DNA of 64,000 nucleotides from Rhabditoides inermis (GCA_963966185.1 CAWZYM010000025.1:62001-126000); one strand, 5' to 3'. Shown: positions 49,001 through 62,400, numbered from the stretch's first letter. Numbers and translations are program-made. The notes: generated by a model from the sequence alone, not told the origin.

Positions 49001-50270
49001 GTTCAGACGGACTGCGCTCTGGAGAAGCTGCCGGCGGGGTCGATGGAAGCGCTGCTGAGTGTGTTCTCGCATGAGCAGGAGAGTGTGCGCCGCATGTGCT
49101 GCCGCGCACTCGCCATCCCATCCCTCACTGCACTCATGGTCGACGAGCAGCAGAGGTGGGGGGGGGGGGGGGAGCGAGGATGGGTGTGAAGGGCGTGCGT
49201 GTTGAGGGCGCGCGCGGTGGCATCAGCGTCGCAGTGCCTCGGCCAGCCGCAGCTCGCCCGAGTCGCCGTCGACGCCCTCGCTCATCTCACACAGGTCTGT
49301 CTCCCACCCCCCCCCCCCTCCCCCACTCTGCAGACCTGGCCGTGTCGCGTATTCGTGGGCGCTGCCGACGGAGGCATCTTCCCGCAGCTCGCGTCTCTCA
49401 TGCAGTCCCTGCTCGCCAGTCCCCAGCCGAGTCTCGATGACAAGTGGACGCTCGTCGGGCAAGTCTGACTCGCACAGCGCCTCTAATCGGTCTACTCGCT
49501 CAGTTGCTGTCGCGCAGTGTGTCCGTTCCTGCTGCCGCAGAGTGGATCACTGCTACCGAGGGATCAGCTGGAGACTATCTTCATCGAACACGGCCTCATC
49601 GGCAGCATCATCCAGGTCTTGCACAAGGTGAGTGTTGATTCACTTCAAACCTTTACTATATTTGTGAAACTGTCCAGTCAATATCTCTTGTTCAGTGTCT
49701 GCTGTTCGACCGCCGCCCGCCGCCTCGCTTCGCCGACTCTGCCTCGTGGACTGCCTACCAGGCACTGCGCAACCCTCCCCCTCCGCCCGTCGTGTGGGAG
49801 TGGCAGGTGGTGGACGCGATGCTGCGGCTCGACGAGCGCTCCAAGAGCACGGACGGCGTGCGCGGCGTCGTCTGGACGCCCCTCCTCCTCCACGCTGACG
49901 TCATCACGCCCCTCGTCGCATTCCTGCACAGACAGCATGTGGTGGGTGGAGAGATGGAGGAGGTATGTGATTGGTTGTCAGGTGGAGGATCGGATGACCC
50001 CCACTGGACACACGCTCGTCGGCTGTCTGCGCACCATGGCCAGTATGTGTGTGGGGTAAGTCAGTTTCGTCCCATTTATCATGGTACCGGGAATGAGATT
50101 AGGATGGAATTGGTTTCAGCAGTCCCTCGGAAGGGGCGGCGATGCGAGAGAAGCTGGTGTCGACGAGTGCCCTTCCCCTGCTACAGTCGATCGCCGCCCG
50201 CAATCTCAACACCGGAAGGAGACTCGGATATGACGTGCTGCTCCGTGAGCAGTGCCACAGGTACGAGTCT

Positions 50271-50311
<41 letters not shown>

Positions 50312-50393
50312 TCTCATCTCTAGGGTTCTGGACATGTTCGGAATGTCTCGCAAAGCAGGCGCGGCTGTGAAGAGGAGGAGGCTCGGACAGTGA
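46052..50393 (+). CDS. BTB/POZ domain protein with helical-repeat C-terminus (multi-exon)
   Basis: Family not recognised. The N-terminal part has RIEVDFATQSGKIIDVHDGE and FDDIVFSFSDVVSVGWIGYS, an acidic Asp/Tyr/Arg-rich linker (EMDDDDYDRYDRYGRYGRHG) and AYAILSTLNQKPVTVVEK. A clear BTB domain follows (47,030-47,345): LCDVELVCSVNGEEAERLPA, HRLILAANSPIFKTMFSGGM, then VHVELRGDVARAVLEFCYTG and LLLAADMYGMEQLA. BTB domains dimerise and often recruit cullin-3. The remainder is Leu/Ala-rich helical sequence resembling ARM/HEAT repeats (TWAVRVLAQIAREY, VRRMCCRALAIPSLTALM, LARVAVDALAHLTQ), ending AVKRRRLGQ with stop 50,391-50,393. Introns include 40 nt (46,456-46,495) and 42 nt (46,669-46,710). The start is uncertain: ATGs lie at 46,052, 46,055, 46,064, 46,102 and 46,108. 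Junctions near 49,400-49,700 are the least sure. Confidence 0.8.
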
Positions 50394-50643
50394 TACCAAG
50401 GACAAGGAAGATGGTTATTTGTTGTTGTCTATTATGTATTCTTTGTTGTAACATGATATGGAAATGTACATACATTATTGTTGTTGATTTTATTTGTTGA
50501 CTTTTTGTGAAGTAAATTGTTTCTGGATAGTATTTATTGAATTTCATTGAAATCGTATCCCTAACAAGGCATGTTAAATTCTTCTTATATGGTAATCGTG
50601 GGCTTTGTGGTAGGTATCCTTGCGGTTTGATTGAAAAAAATCA

Positions 50644-50657
50644 AATAAATATTTATT
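50644..50657. terminator. Palindromic bidirectional poly(A) signal for convergent genes
   Basis: AATAAATATTTATT is a perfect palindrome, so it gives AATAAA on both strands. It is 251 nt after the BTB-gene stop (50,393, plus strand) and 170 nt after the MARVEL-gene stop (50,827, minus strand). I found no other AATAAA between either stop and this site. Confidence 0.6.
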
Positions 50658-50826
50658 AAAGCTGCGCTGAGTCGCACAATCAAATAGAAGTCCATCACAT
50701 AACAATGTCACAATATAGTGGCTATATCATCGGAAGCAGAGTGTTGAGCAGAGTAGAGCAGGCGTCTCTCACCAAGGCAGTGTGTAAGCTCTCTCAGACA
50801 GTGGAAAGGTACGGTACACGGCAGGC

Positions 50827-51599
50827 TACCACATGGAAACACCGTTCAACCACGCCATCACAAAGTCGATTATGTACAGAATGACGTTGATGAAGAGCAG
50901 AATCTGTAGAAACGTGGGTTAGTTTCCCTCTCCCTCTCCCTCTCCCTCTCCCTCTCCCTCTCCCTCTCCCTCTCCCTCTCCCTCTCCCTCTCCCTCTCCC
51001 TCTCCCTCTCCCTCTCCCTCTCCCTCTCCCTCTCCCTCTCCCTCTCCCTCTCCCTCTCCCTCTCCCTCTCCCTCTCCCTCTCCCTCTCCCTCTCCCTCTC
51101 CCTCTCCCTCTCCCTCTCCCTCTCCCTCTCCCTCTCCCTCTCCCTCTCCCTCTCCCTCTCCCTCTCCCTCTCCCTCTCCCTCTCCCTCTCCCTCTCCCTC
51201 TCCCTCTCCCTCTCCCTCTCCCTCTCCCTCTCCCTCTCCCTCTCCCTCTCCCTCTCCCTCTCCCTCTCCCTCTCCTCTCCCTCTCCCTCCCTCTCCTCTC
51301 CCTCTCCCTCTCCCTCTCCCTCTCCCTCTCCCTCTCCCTCTCCCTCTCCCTCTCACTGTGGCAATGATCCATTCTGCTCTGTGGCACACGAGATTGATCT
51401 TGGCTCCGTTCGGAGGATAGCACGCGGCGAAATACGCCTGAAATCCGATTATTCAAGTTTTTGTTTTAAATTATTGTAATGTAATGTAAGATAAACAATA
51501 CGCTGCAAAAAAATAATAAAGTATTACCTCTATAAACGCTGCTAGCAGCATACAGAAGGCGGCTAGTGCGGATATGTGAGCGTCCTGAAAAGATGTGCG

Positions 51600-51660
<61 letters not shown>

Positions 51661-51731
51661 GCGAGAGAACGAGGGGGGTGAGAGAAGGGAAAGAGAGAAA
51701 GAGAGAAAGAGAGAAAGAGAGAAAGAGAGAA

Positions 51732-51778
<47 letters not shown>

Positions 51779-52151
51779 GAGTGAGAGAGAGCGAGAGAAG
51801 AGAGAGAGGGGGGGGGAGAGAGGAAGACTCACAAGTCGCCTCCACCACGAGTAGCTCTTGTAGGCCATCCAGCAGGTGGCGAGCATGATGACTGTGAATA
51901 TGGAGAACGTACCCACTATGCCCACGACCGCGCCCTGCCACTCCGTCTGCAACACAGCCATAAATCAATATTAAATCAATAATGTACCTTTGTCTTGATG
52001 ACGAAATCGTGGAATGAGGTGGCCCGCATCGGACCCAGCACGAGGCCGAGGATCGCAGCACCGATGATCTGAATGAGTTGCACCTCTCCTTCTCTCTCTC
52101 TCTCTCTCCATCTCCTCTCCCTCCCTCTCTCTCTCTCCCTCTCCTCCCCCC

Positions 52152-52183
<32 letters not shown>

Positions 52184-52809
52184 TTCTCTCCTTCTCTCTC
52201 ACCAGTTGTGCCAGCTTGAGTGCTGCCCTGGCGAATAGGGGATAGCTGTGTCTCTGTTCCCTCCTTGCCATTGTCGATGGGGGATACGTGGCGTACGAGG
52301 GGGCGTAGTACGGTCTGTAACATAAGTCGTGCCTCACGTACTGTACGTGTTCTCATAACGTGAGTGTGTCAGTGTGCGCGAAGTACGAAGTACGACTTTT
52401 ATGTTTTTTTCTAGCGCCACGCGTTATAAATTGTTCACGAAGTAGTGGTGTCATTCTGACTTTGACCGACCGTAATCTCCTGAGCGTAGTCCCTGGCAGC
52501 GCCGTTCCGTACTCGTATGGCCGCATCTCCTCGGTCCGCGTCGCTCGCTTCTTGTACATAGGCTGCTGCTGCTGCTTCCATCGACCCGTGAACGCCTAGA
52601 AGGTATACGGTACTATACATTGACTACTGTGGAGAGTTGGATACGGCTTGTGCATGGTTTGGAGTTGTGTGAGACGTACCGAGTAGTGTCTGTAGGCATC
52701 AGCACTGTATCCTCGTTGTTGTTGTGTCTGTTGTTGTCGCATGGTGGGGTGGCGAGAGCGACCTCGGTCCATAGTCGCTGTCTGAACAACACGTTATTAC
52801 TTCATCTGC

Positions 52810-52862
<53 letters not shown>

Positions 52863-54414
52863 CACAGCAGCCTGTGAGAAGTGTGTTCTTTCGGTGGCAC
52901 TCCTCTCTTTCGGATAGGGTGATTTGTCGAATTTGTCGTCTTTTGTCCGCCCCGGCGCCGTTCTGAAAAAAGAGAGATCTCTGATGATCAAACCACTCGA
53001 TATATCTAAGCAAACTGATGAATGCAAAACACAGACACAAAAGGAAAGGAGCGCACCTGCTGCGTCTCTGTGGTGGACTAGGCTGGGGGTAGGCGCGATA
53101 GCCGGACGTCGCCCCTCCAGAAGGACCCGCGTACGCCTACAAAGATGACGTATACCTCTTCTCCCTTCCATATCTCTCTCTCTTTCTCTCACCTGATTCA
53201 AATACCCTCCCTGATATGGTCCCGGCTGGGTCGCATCGAAATAGTTGTACGGATACCCTCCGTAGGCGTACTGTCCATAGTACCCGGGATACTCGCCTGA
53301 ATACAGTACACTGGTAAAGACAGTAACTTACAGTATAACATCATGTCACTCATCAGTAGCACGTACTGTACAAGTACAGGTCGACTACAGTATCCCAATT
53401 CCACCTACCGTATCCCTCGACGTAGGCGCCCTGTCCGTAGGGGTCGCCGTGCGGATAGCCCATGTACCACGCCGCGTTCACTGGCTCCTCGTAGAAATAC
53501 GGGTCCTGAAGCGAAAACGTGAATCACTGAGGTGAGAGTAGTACGCAGCGGCTAGTACAGAGGGGAAGCGGAATCATGGAGGGGTGTTCTGTGTGGGCCC
53601 TGTGCGTACAGGCACTAGAACACTGGGCGCAGCATGTGTGTGCGTATGCGGTCAGCACACGGCAAACACCGTCTGCGCCCTCTCGTCCAGCCACGCTCTC
53701 TCCCTGCTCTCGCGTCAGATGCTCACTGATCAGCACACTCTCTCGCCCCCGGGGGTACTCGATTGAGCACTCGGCTCGAGCCTATTCGAGAGGGATAAGA
53801 CAGAAGGAGGGAGGGAGGGGGGAAGGGAGTGCAACTCGCTTGAGACACATGCACAGGAAAAGGACATAGATAGAGAAAGGTAGGTGGGAGTAGGAGGGCG
53901 GAAAGTCCGTTTCCAAAAAAAGCCAATTCACATATGAATGACTTGCAAAAGCTTTGAGAATTGAAAATCCCACAAGCACGCGGAGCAAAAATACTATTTT
54001 GACGATCGAGCCTATTCGAGAGGGATAAGAACTATTTGGACCTGACAATGTTCCAGCACAAACATTGGCAGCGATTAAGGACTAAGAAAATTGATATTGA
54101 ATATACAATACACTGCAGATCTCAACGACGTAGCTTCAGAAAAGCACATACTCGCGGCGCATCTCCTCACACATCTCACACTCGCCGAGAGAGCGCAGAC
54201 TACGGAGAGAGAGATATGCAAATTCCATCAAGCGCAGATCTCACGACATCGCAATGCGAGATTTCGAGTGTGCGCGAGAGGGAGAGAGAGAGAGGGAGAG
54301 AGGACTGTATATTCACTCTCTGACTAGTCGTTCCAATACAAAACGCATTGCGGTATACAAATCAGAGGATTTAACAACAGGGGTGAGACGCAAGATATGA
54401 GATAGTAGATTGAT

Positions 54415-54466
<52 letters not shown>

Positions 54467-55080
54467 GTTGGCGACGGGGGAGGTTCGAAACCCGAATCTC
54501 ATTCGAGCGCCGAGCCATCAAAGAGTGATTATCGAATGGGTGTGTGTGGGATCGGGGAGATTACCCACGTCTACACGAGGCTGTTGCAAAAAAGACATGC
54601 AAATCGCACAACAGCGGTGGGAACAGGTGATTGCGATCAGGTAGTTGTGATAATGTGATATGCAACTTGCAAAATGAAAGCGTAGTTTTGACTTCAATTT
54701 CGAGAGTATGTCAGTAGCACATAGCCTATGAACTCTGTACGAAGCGAAGAGATGCGTAATGAACACGAGAATGACAAGAATTCTGTTTTTCAGTGCTCAA
54801 GAGTAACCAGTGTAGTAGATAGAACATCTTTGAATCAGATAGCAAACACGGAAATCGCGAGAGCAGACCGAATCCAACAAGAAAGTGGATAAACAGTGGC
54901 AATTAGAACAGTGACTAAAAATCGTACCTGCGCACTGGGCTGGGGGCCAAAGTATCCGGGGTGGTCTCTGAGGGCAGTGGCCGGAATAATCTTGACAGTC
55001 CTTGGAGGCCCGGGCGGCGGCGGCGGCGGCCTTTGCTCCCTCCGAGACTCCCACTGTCTACCCGCCCCGTACGGCAACAT
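50827..55080 (-). CDS. MARVEL-like four-transmembrane protein with Tyr/Gly/Pro/Gln-rich N-terminus (13 exons)
   Basis: The start is the ATG at 55,080 ([10 protein letters not shown], then a Pro run) and the stop TAG at 50,827-50,829 after NGVSMW. Frame and phase are continuous through 13 exons, about 430 residues. Residues 1 to about 290 are low-complexity cytosolic sequence: [69 protein letters not shown] and WKQQQQPMY. Four hydrophobic segments follow: [60 protein letters not shown] and [20 protein letters not shown]. The spacing, the LKLAQL start and the short C-terminus suggest a MARVEL domain (occludin, synaptophysin and MAL class: membrane apposition and vesicle traffic). The specific family is not recognised. 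The intron before the last exon begins directly with a (GAGAGG)n array. Confidence 0.8.
50925..51353. repeat. (CTCTCC)n / (GAGAGG)n hexamer array, about 70 copies
   Basis: A nearly pure hexamer over about 430 bp, broken by a few shortened units near 51,273-51,300. On the coding strand it begins inside the 5' splice site (GTGAGAGGGAGAGG) of the last intron of the MARVEL-like gene. Confidence 0.97.
51605..51828. repeat. Compound (GA)n / (GAGAAA)n tract in MARVEL-gene intron
   Basis: About 25 GA copies, then GAGAGAAAGAGAGAAA-type 8-mers, then GA again and a poly-G-rich end (GGGGGGGG). On the coding strand it is pyrimidine-rich and precedes the acceptor of the exon [10 protein letters not shown]. 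Confidence 0.9.
53516..54927. other. First intron of the MARVEL-like gene
   Basis: Separates the initiating exon (54,928-55,080) from the exon [13 protein letters not shown]. It contains an exact 25-bp direct repeat (53,776-53,800 and 54,006-54,030) and a (GA)n tract at 54,419-54,462. No gene was recognised. Confidence 0.6.
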
Positions 55081-56577
55081 GGCGATACGTTTCAAGGGAA
55101 CTTGAAACTGTCGGCTGGCTGAGAGAGAATGAGTGAGTGAGTGAGTGAGTGTAGGAATGGGCGAATGATCAGCTGCCTCGCATCGATGAGCTGAAACGGA
55201 AACAATTTAGTTTAGGTGGGACAATTTAGTTTAGGTTCAGCACGGCACAGCGATAGGCGAATGTGTGTGAGTGTGAACTGTTTCCTTCTTCCTTTCCTGG
55301 ATCCTCCCACACAAGTTCTCACGCATCGATCTACTTGGTTCGCCCCATTTGCACTGCGAACTCCATGTATGAGCACTCTAACCACAAACAAAACTCTCTC
55401 CTCCTTCTCTCTCGGCTCTCGCACTCTCTCAGCCCATATCACCCACCCAACTTCTCACTCTCACAACGACAGGGTAAACAGTGTGCTAAGCGGATCACCT
55501 CTCTCTTTCTCTCTCTCTCTTTCTCTCTCTCTCTCTCCGAATTGGGCACTCGAGGGGGGGGGCAGACATGCCGTGAGTGACACGGAAGACACTCGAAAAG
55601 GTGGTAGGGGTTATCACGCGACGTACGCATTGCATTTCACGAGACAACAGCAAAGAACACAGTTTTAAAATTCTGTCACGAAATGACAAGATATTGGAAA
55701 TTGGAATCATATGCGTCTCGCGATCACCAACCACCACATCGCCATAAAATAACATGAGCGCGTCAATAAATATCGCGTAAACCCACATTCACAAATTCGG
55801 GATATAATACAAGTCGGCGAATAGAGAGAGGAGAGGGAGAGAGAGTGCACTGATCATCGCATCAACTGTCCAATCAGGGCGCGATAGGCCGATCTGCCAG
55901 CTGATTAGTCAGCCGTGTTGCGGCAATCGAGACCCGCACCCGATCCGACCTGACAGCACAGTCCGCCAATCGCCCCATACTCGAGGAGAGAAGTTGGCAG
56001 ACACAAGATAGTGAGTACAATATTAGCAGACTCAAGAGTATACAGATGATCAGAGTTGAAGAAAGTAGTAGGGATTAGTGATCCATAATACAAAGGAATG
56101 GAAACTCAACACTCAACTAGCTCAACTACTCAACTCAAATAAAATCATCACATACCATATTTCTACACTCACGAAACTCGAGGAAAATAATTATATCAAC
56201 TTGATACGGAGAGAAAAACAGCCTAACCCAGGTAAAATCGGAGCTGTGATGCACAGATGCAGTCGAAGAATGGATGAGATGGTGGCTGAAACAAACGCGG
56301 CTGAAACACTCCCAGCCACAATCAAACCACCCCAGACTCCAGTTCTCCAAAACACAAAAAAAGAATCGGAGACATCTCCATATTGCGTATGTGGGAATAG
56401 GAAGACGCGCAACTAGAAAGACAAAAAACACAGAGAGGAAGAGAGGGGGAGGGGGAGAGGGAGATAGAGAGGGAGAGAGAAAGATGTAAGTGAAAGCAAG
56501 ACGCAATACTGGAGACGCCGACTTTTTCGAGTATCAATTTCCATGCGCGATTCGCTCGCGACAACCTGCTATCCGGT

Positions 56578-56660
<83 letters not shown>

Positions 56661-56703
56661 CGCTCTCTCTCTCTCTCTCTCTCGCTCGCTCTCGCTCTCT
56701 CTC

Positions 56704-56736
<33 letters not shown>

Positions 56737-58240
56737 TCCATGAAAGGAAACCCTACTCTCACTCTCACTTGCGCGACGCTCGGGTGCGCGAGAAAGGAAA
56801 AACACGACACAAATTGGAGGAAATGAGATCATCTCTCGCGGAACCTTTCGCCTTTCGCCTCGTCACTCCAAAACCTCGACAGAACAGGGTTCATAGCACA
56901 GAATGCAGACTCCCTCTCTCTCTCACACACACACGACACACGGACACCCCGGAAAGACGGATCAATGGGACGAAATATCCAGAAGTGCAAAATGATCGCC
57001 GATATATTGTGTGCGCAAACACACACACACACTCTCAAGAAGGGGAAGAATAGCAACAGCGCTGCCGCAGGGCACACAGGAACCAGCCTGCTCCTCCTGC
57101 TGCTGCTCCTCCTCCACACCTCTGATCCAGTGATAATCGGGCTAATCGGCCCGTTCGCTGCTCCCTCTCGCCTGCTCCCGCGCCCTCTCTGACCACCAGC
57201 TACTCTCCCTCCCACTCTCTCTCTCTCGTCTATCGAGGACCGGATCAATTCATTCCGGGTTAGCCCTCAGGGGCGAGACGATTCGTCAACACCCCGCCAC
57301 GAGTGCAAAGACCTATCCGCAAACACCCAATCGCCACGAGAACCTAAACTCCAATCAAAATAAGCGTGTAACTAACAATATAAAAAGAACATGATTAACC
57401 GTTGAAAAAGGGTGACGGTACTGTTAAAACGAATTAGTTATGAGTTCAGACAAACAAAAGCAACCACACTACGAATCATATTTTATAGGTCTTCCTGGAC
57501 CACCCATGGACCACATTCCAATAATGAGCACATTCGTGAGCATAACCTTATTCCGGAAAACTTGGTATCCAATAAATTGCATGCGAACGATTTCAATTGA
57601 ATAACGATCACGCTCTCATAGATCTAATCTCAAATGGGATGAAAGTACAAAAAGAGTCGGTGTCTTCTGGAGCAGGAATGACATAAGCAAATCATTATGC
57701 AAATGAACACCACTTGAGATCACCTAATCAGAGTGATTAGCGGGTGGGTCCGATCGAGCGGGGACAAAGGAGCAAGTGTAAAGCACGGTAGGGTCTCTCG
57801 AATCGAGAGCCGCCGCCGTGTCATCACACCGGGCCTATCCACATACATTTGCATACGCAAGCGCTTCTCATTCCACTCTCTCATCAGCCTGTTTGCCCTC
57901 AGGGGCTAATCTCCCATTCACACCGCCCATAAAACCAACACGCCGACAATCACAGCTCCCAGATCACCATATACACACAACACATAGTTATTAAACAATC
58001 TATTCGCACTTTGCAGATCTCACAATAAAACAATGAGAGGTTCGCGGCAAACACAACAATCACATTTGACAAGATAATTCGATAATTTGAAAATAGATAT
58101 AAATAAATTATTAAGTGTCTCTACCAAATCTCTAACTACAAACGTATGAAAGGAATGATGATAGACTAAAAACAACAAAACGAGCGGAGACCCATTGATT
58201 GAGGCGACCGTGTCGACTAGGCGGGACGGGCTAGACGTAC
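55081..58240. other. Spacer upstream of MARVEL-like gene and downstream of nicalin
   Basis: No coding exon could be supported. Present are a short direct repeat (ACAATTTAGTTTAGG twice at about 55,202-55,233), (CT)n at 55,498-55,536 and a long (CT)n tract at 56,580-56,736 with CTCG interruptions. Leucine or serine/leucine-rich frames here are repeat artefacts. Confidence 0.55.
56580..56736. repeat. Long (CT)n microsatellite
   Basis: About 155 bp of CT dinucleotide with scattered CTCG interruptions in the right half. Intergenic. Confidence 0.95.
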
Positions 58241-60865
58241 TCACAGCTTCCGCATGGCAGTGACCATGCCGTCGACAGCCTTGTGCGAGTGTTGGATGGC
58301 GTGGGTGAAGACTGCCAGGAACGCCACCACTCCGGCGGCAATCACCAACTCGAACACGGCCGGCTTGACCCTCTCCGCGCGCACGCTGTTCACTGCTCCG
58401 CCCCACACAGACACCTCCTGCAGCTCCACCGCAGACGTCGCCACCTGAAAGACACAGTCAACCAACCCCTCTCTCCTCCTACACTCACCTTGGCATAGCT
58501 GCCGACGGTGGCGGCCAGGTTGGCAGACACTGCCTTCGTCGCCTCCTCGTCCGACACGGAGCGAGAACGAGAGGCAAACTCGCGAAGGAAGAAGTCGACT
58601 CGGTTCTGCAATACAATCAAATGTTTCACTCCCCCTTCTCTCTTCCCTGTATCTCTCTCTCTCTCTCTCTCTCCTCACCTGGTCGACAGCGTCGCTGGCG
58701 AGCATGCTGGAATCGGCAGAAACGCGCGAGTCGCTGCTCGCACCTTCAGACAGAGACAGCACGTAGCCAAGAACAGCCTCTGCCACAACCCTGAAATGGA
58801 AATGTGTGTTGTGTACGATGCATCTCTTTTGCTATACTGCACTACGTACCTGATGTTCTCGCTGAGCTGCTTCTTGTTGATGCGCCCCTTGGGAGTGTCG
58901 AGAAGGGAGCGGCGGAGAGATTCATCAGGAGAGGACAGAGACGACAGAGTCACGGCCGGGAGACGCTTCATGTTGAACCTAGACAAAAGTAGGATTAATT
59001 CAACAATACGCAAAAGCTAATCCTCTCGAAATGGGTTTACGCGCTAGGCAAAGTACAAACACGCTAACACCCTTCACCATTCTTTGTGTAAATTGTGAAT
59101 GCATATCATGACATTTCTATGCAAATCGATATCACACTCGCTCACCTCTCGTGCTCCCACGCAAAAGTAGGCGCATTGAGGCTGATCTTCTTAGCAACAA
59201 CCTAAAATAACGATGAATATGAAACAGTAATCAGCTAGACGGCCCACCTCGACGCTCTGGTTGGGCGCGGCGGCGGCGCGGAGTCGCTTGAGGAGCTGCG
59301 CGGCGGCCGACGCCTCTCCCGGCTGCTTCGACACGTGCATCACCAGAGGGCCAGAACCCACAGAGTCCACACACACCGCAAGCTCCAGCTTCGCGTCTGA
59401 AAGGCGCATTGAACAGAGAATAACGAGATACGAGCCGGCATACACATCCATACACATCATAACTTCACAATGTTGCATGTAATATGGGAAACACGACCAC
59501 GACCCCGTCCGTACCACTGTTCTTCTCCTGGAAGTGCTCGATCCACGTGCGAGCGCCCTGGTAGTTCAGCTTTCCCGCCGCAGTCCACACAAACACCTGA
59601 CCAATGATTGCATGAAAAAAATGATTCAAAAAAAACTAACAAGATTGTAGGGCGGGCGAGTGGCAGCGTTCTCGTAGAAACGGCGGAGGATGGCGAGCAG
59701 CTCGAGAAGGGCGACAACACCACTGCCGTTCGAATCAGAACCAGAAGACGCGCCCTGCAATGCAAACACACAATAGAAACAATAGAAACACAACACACGG
59801 AGCACAGACATTTCACAGAAGAAGTACATTTGTTTTGCACCAATCAACGATGAAATGTGCGGTTCAACATTAAACTAATACTCACAGGGAAGGCAGAGTG
59901 AGAGTCGTAGTGGGCAAAGAAGGCGATGGTGGGGTTAGAGCGCTCGCCGCTGAACAGGCGACCCTAAGAAAGAAATTAGAATAGAACAAACACCAGATAT
60001 GCGTACTCGAACTCGTACACAACAGGACTCACGATGACGTTGTGGGGATTGTACTTGAGGGCAGCGGCGGGGGCAGTCTGCACGGTGCTCATCATGAACG
60101 TGTTCGACGCGATGCCGTTCACCAGCTGCTGGAACGCCGTCGGAGCGCGGCCTGCAATAGGGAACATGGTATACATGGCAATTGGGAAACAGAACACACC
60201 AGTGGTGGCGGCGACGTCGGCCATGAGCGAGGCCGTCTCGGCAGAGGAGGGCGTCACGTACACGGCCAGCTCCGTCTTCGCTGCCGACAGCTGCTGCTCC
60301 AGCGAGGCGAATAGCTGAACACAAACACACAATGACAACGCAACGAAGACATGTGAAGAATATCGGATCAGCAAACGGTCAAAACACTCACCTGCTTGTC
60401 GGCGGGAGCGAGGGCATCGACGTCGGCGGGGATGAGAATGAGGAGAGCTCCGACCGAGTTGGACAGAATGCCGTCCAAGTCACGTCCGGCCAGGTCGCGC
60501 CACGACGCAATAGTGCACCTAGATGCACAACAATACAACGTTATTCATATACGAACGGTAATGCGCCGAAAATAATGAAAAAAGGTTACAGTAACGCACC
60601 TCCTGAGAATGTTCGCGTCAATGGATACGGCCTCGTAGAGAACCTGGAACGCCTTCGAACCGAAGGTGTTGCCGCCGAGCTCCAGCTGCAAGAATCTCAG
60701 TATGCAAATGAATGCTATTGATTGACGAACCTGCTGGAGACGATATACGGGGAACTCAAGCTCTACATCAGCTATCTGCGCACTGCTCGTAACGCAAAAC
60801 GACAGAATCATCGAGACGTAGATCATGAAGAACGGATTCCGCATAGCTTCTAGTAAGTCGTACAT
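58241..60865 (-). CDS. NCLN: Nicalin (multi-exon)
   Basis: ER membrane glycoprotein of the aminopeptidase-like nicastrin/nicalin family. In vertebrates it is the core of the nicalin-TMEM147-NOMO complex, now placed in the multipass translocon. The start is the ATG at 60,865 (MYDLLEAMRNPFFMIYVSMI), giving a signal-anchor-like hydrophobic stretch, then ELEFPVYRLQQ. Family blocks in order: ELGGNTFGSKAF, CTIASWRDL, GALLILIPADVDAL, AFFAHYDSHSAFPG, GSDSNGSGVVALLELLAILR, AAGKLNYQGARTWIEHF, DAKLELAVCVDSVG, APTFAWEHERFNMKRLPAVT and a C-terminal TM segment AVFELVIAAGVVAFLAVFTH followed by a short tail ending AMRKL (stop 58,241-58,243). Length about 530-560 residues, normal for nicalin. The metallopeptidase-like fold is expected to be inactive, as in the family. 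It is head-to-head with RBBP4. Confidence 0.93.
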
Positions 60866-62200
<1,335 letters not shown>

Positions 62201-62348
62201 TAGCAACAATGTGAAGTCTTCCAATTTATGTTAGTTAGATTCGCACGGTTCCATAGGGCAGATCACTAATTGACGGCATCTTTGTATCTTTTCTCCGAAA
62301 GAAGTTATGAGCGATCTCGCACTCGCACTAGGCGAAAGGCCAGCGTGT

Positions 62349-62400
62349 GGGTGGGTGGGTGGGTGGGTGGGTGGGTGGGTGGGTGGGTGGGTGGGTGGGT
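62349..62400 (+). repeat. (GGGT)13 tetranucleotide repeat
   Basis: Thirteen uninterrupted GGGT units on the RBBP4 sense strand, in intron 4. G-tracts of three with one-base loops fit the strongest G-quadruplex pattern. Confidence 0.95.

Noticed and set aside
50794..51456. Long Arg/Gly or Glu/Gly reading frames
   Set aside because: Translation of the (GAGAGG)n intronic array; it only happens to include the real exon [15 protein letters not shown] at its edge.
54470..54525. Possible tRNA on the minus strand (GGTTTCGAACC near a sequence ending GTCGCCAACCA)
   Set aside because: Only a B-box-like 3' half is seen. No pairing acceptor, D-arm or anticodon arm could be assembled.
56543..57053. Ser/Leu-rich frames upstream of the MARVEL-like gene
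   Set aside because: Driven by the (CT)n tract at 56,580-56,736; no supporting splice or domain structure.
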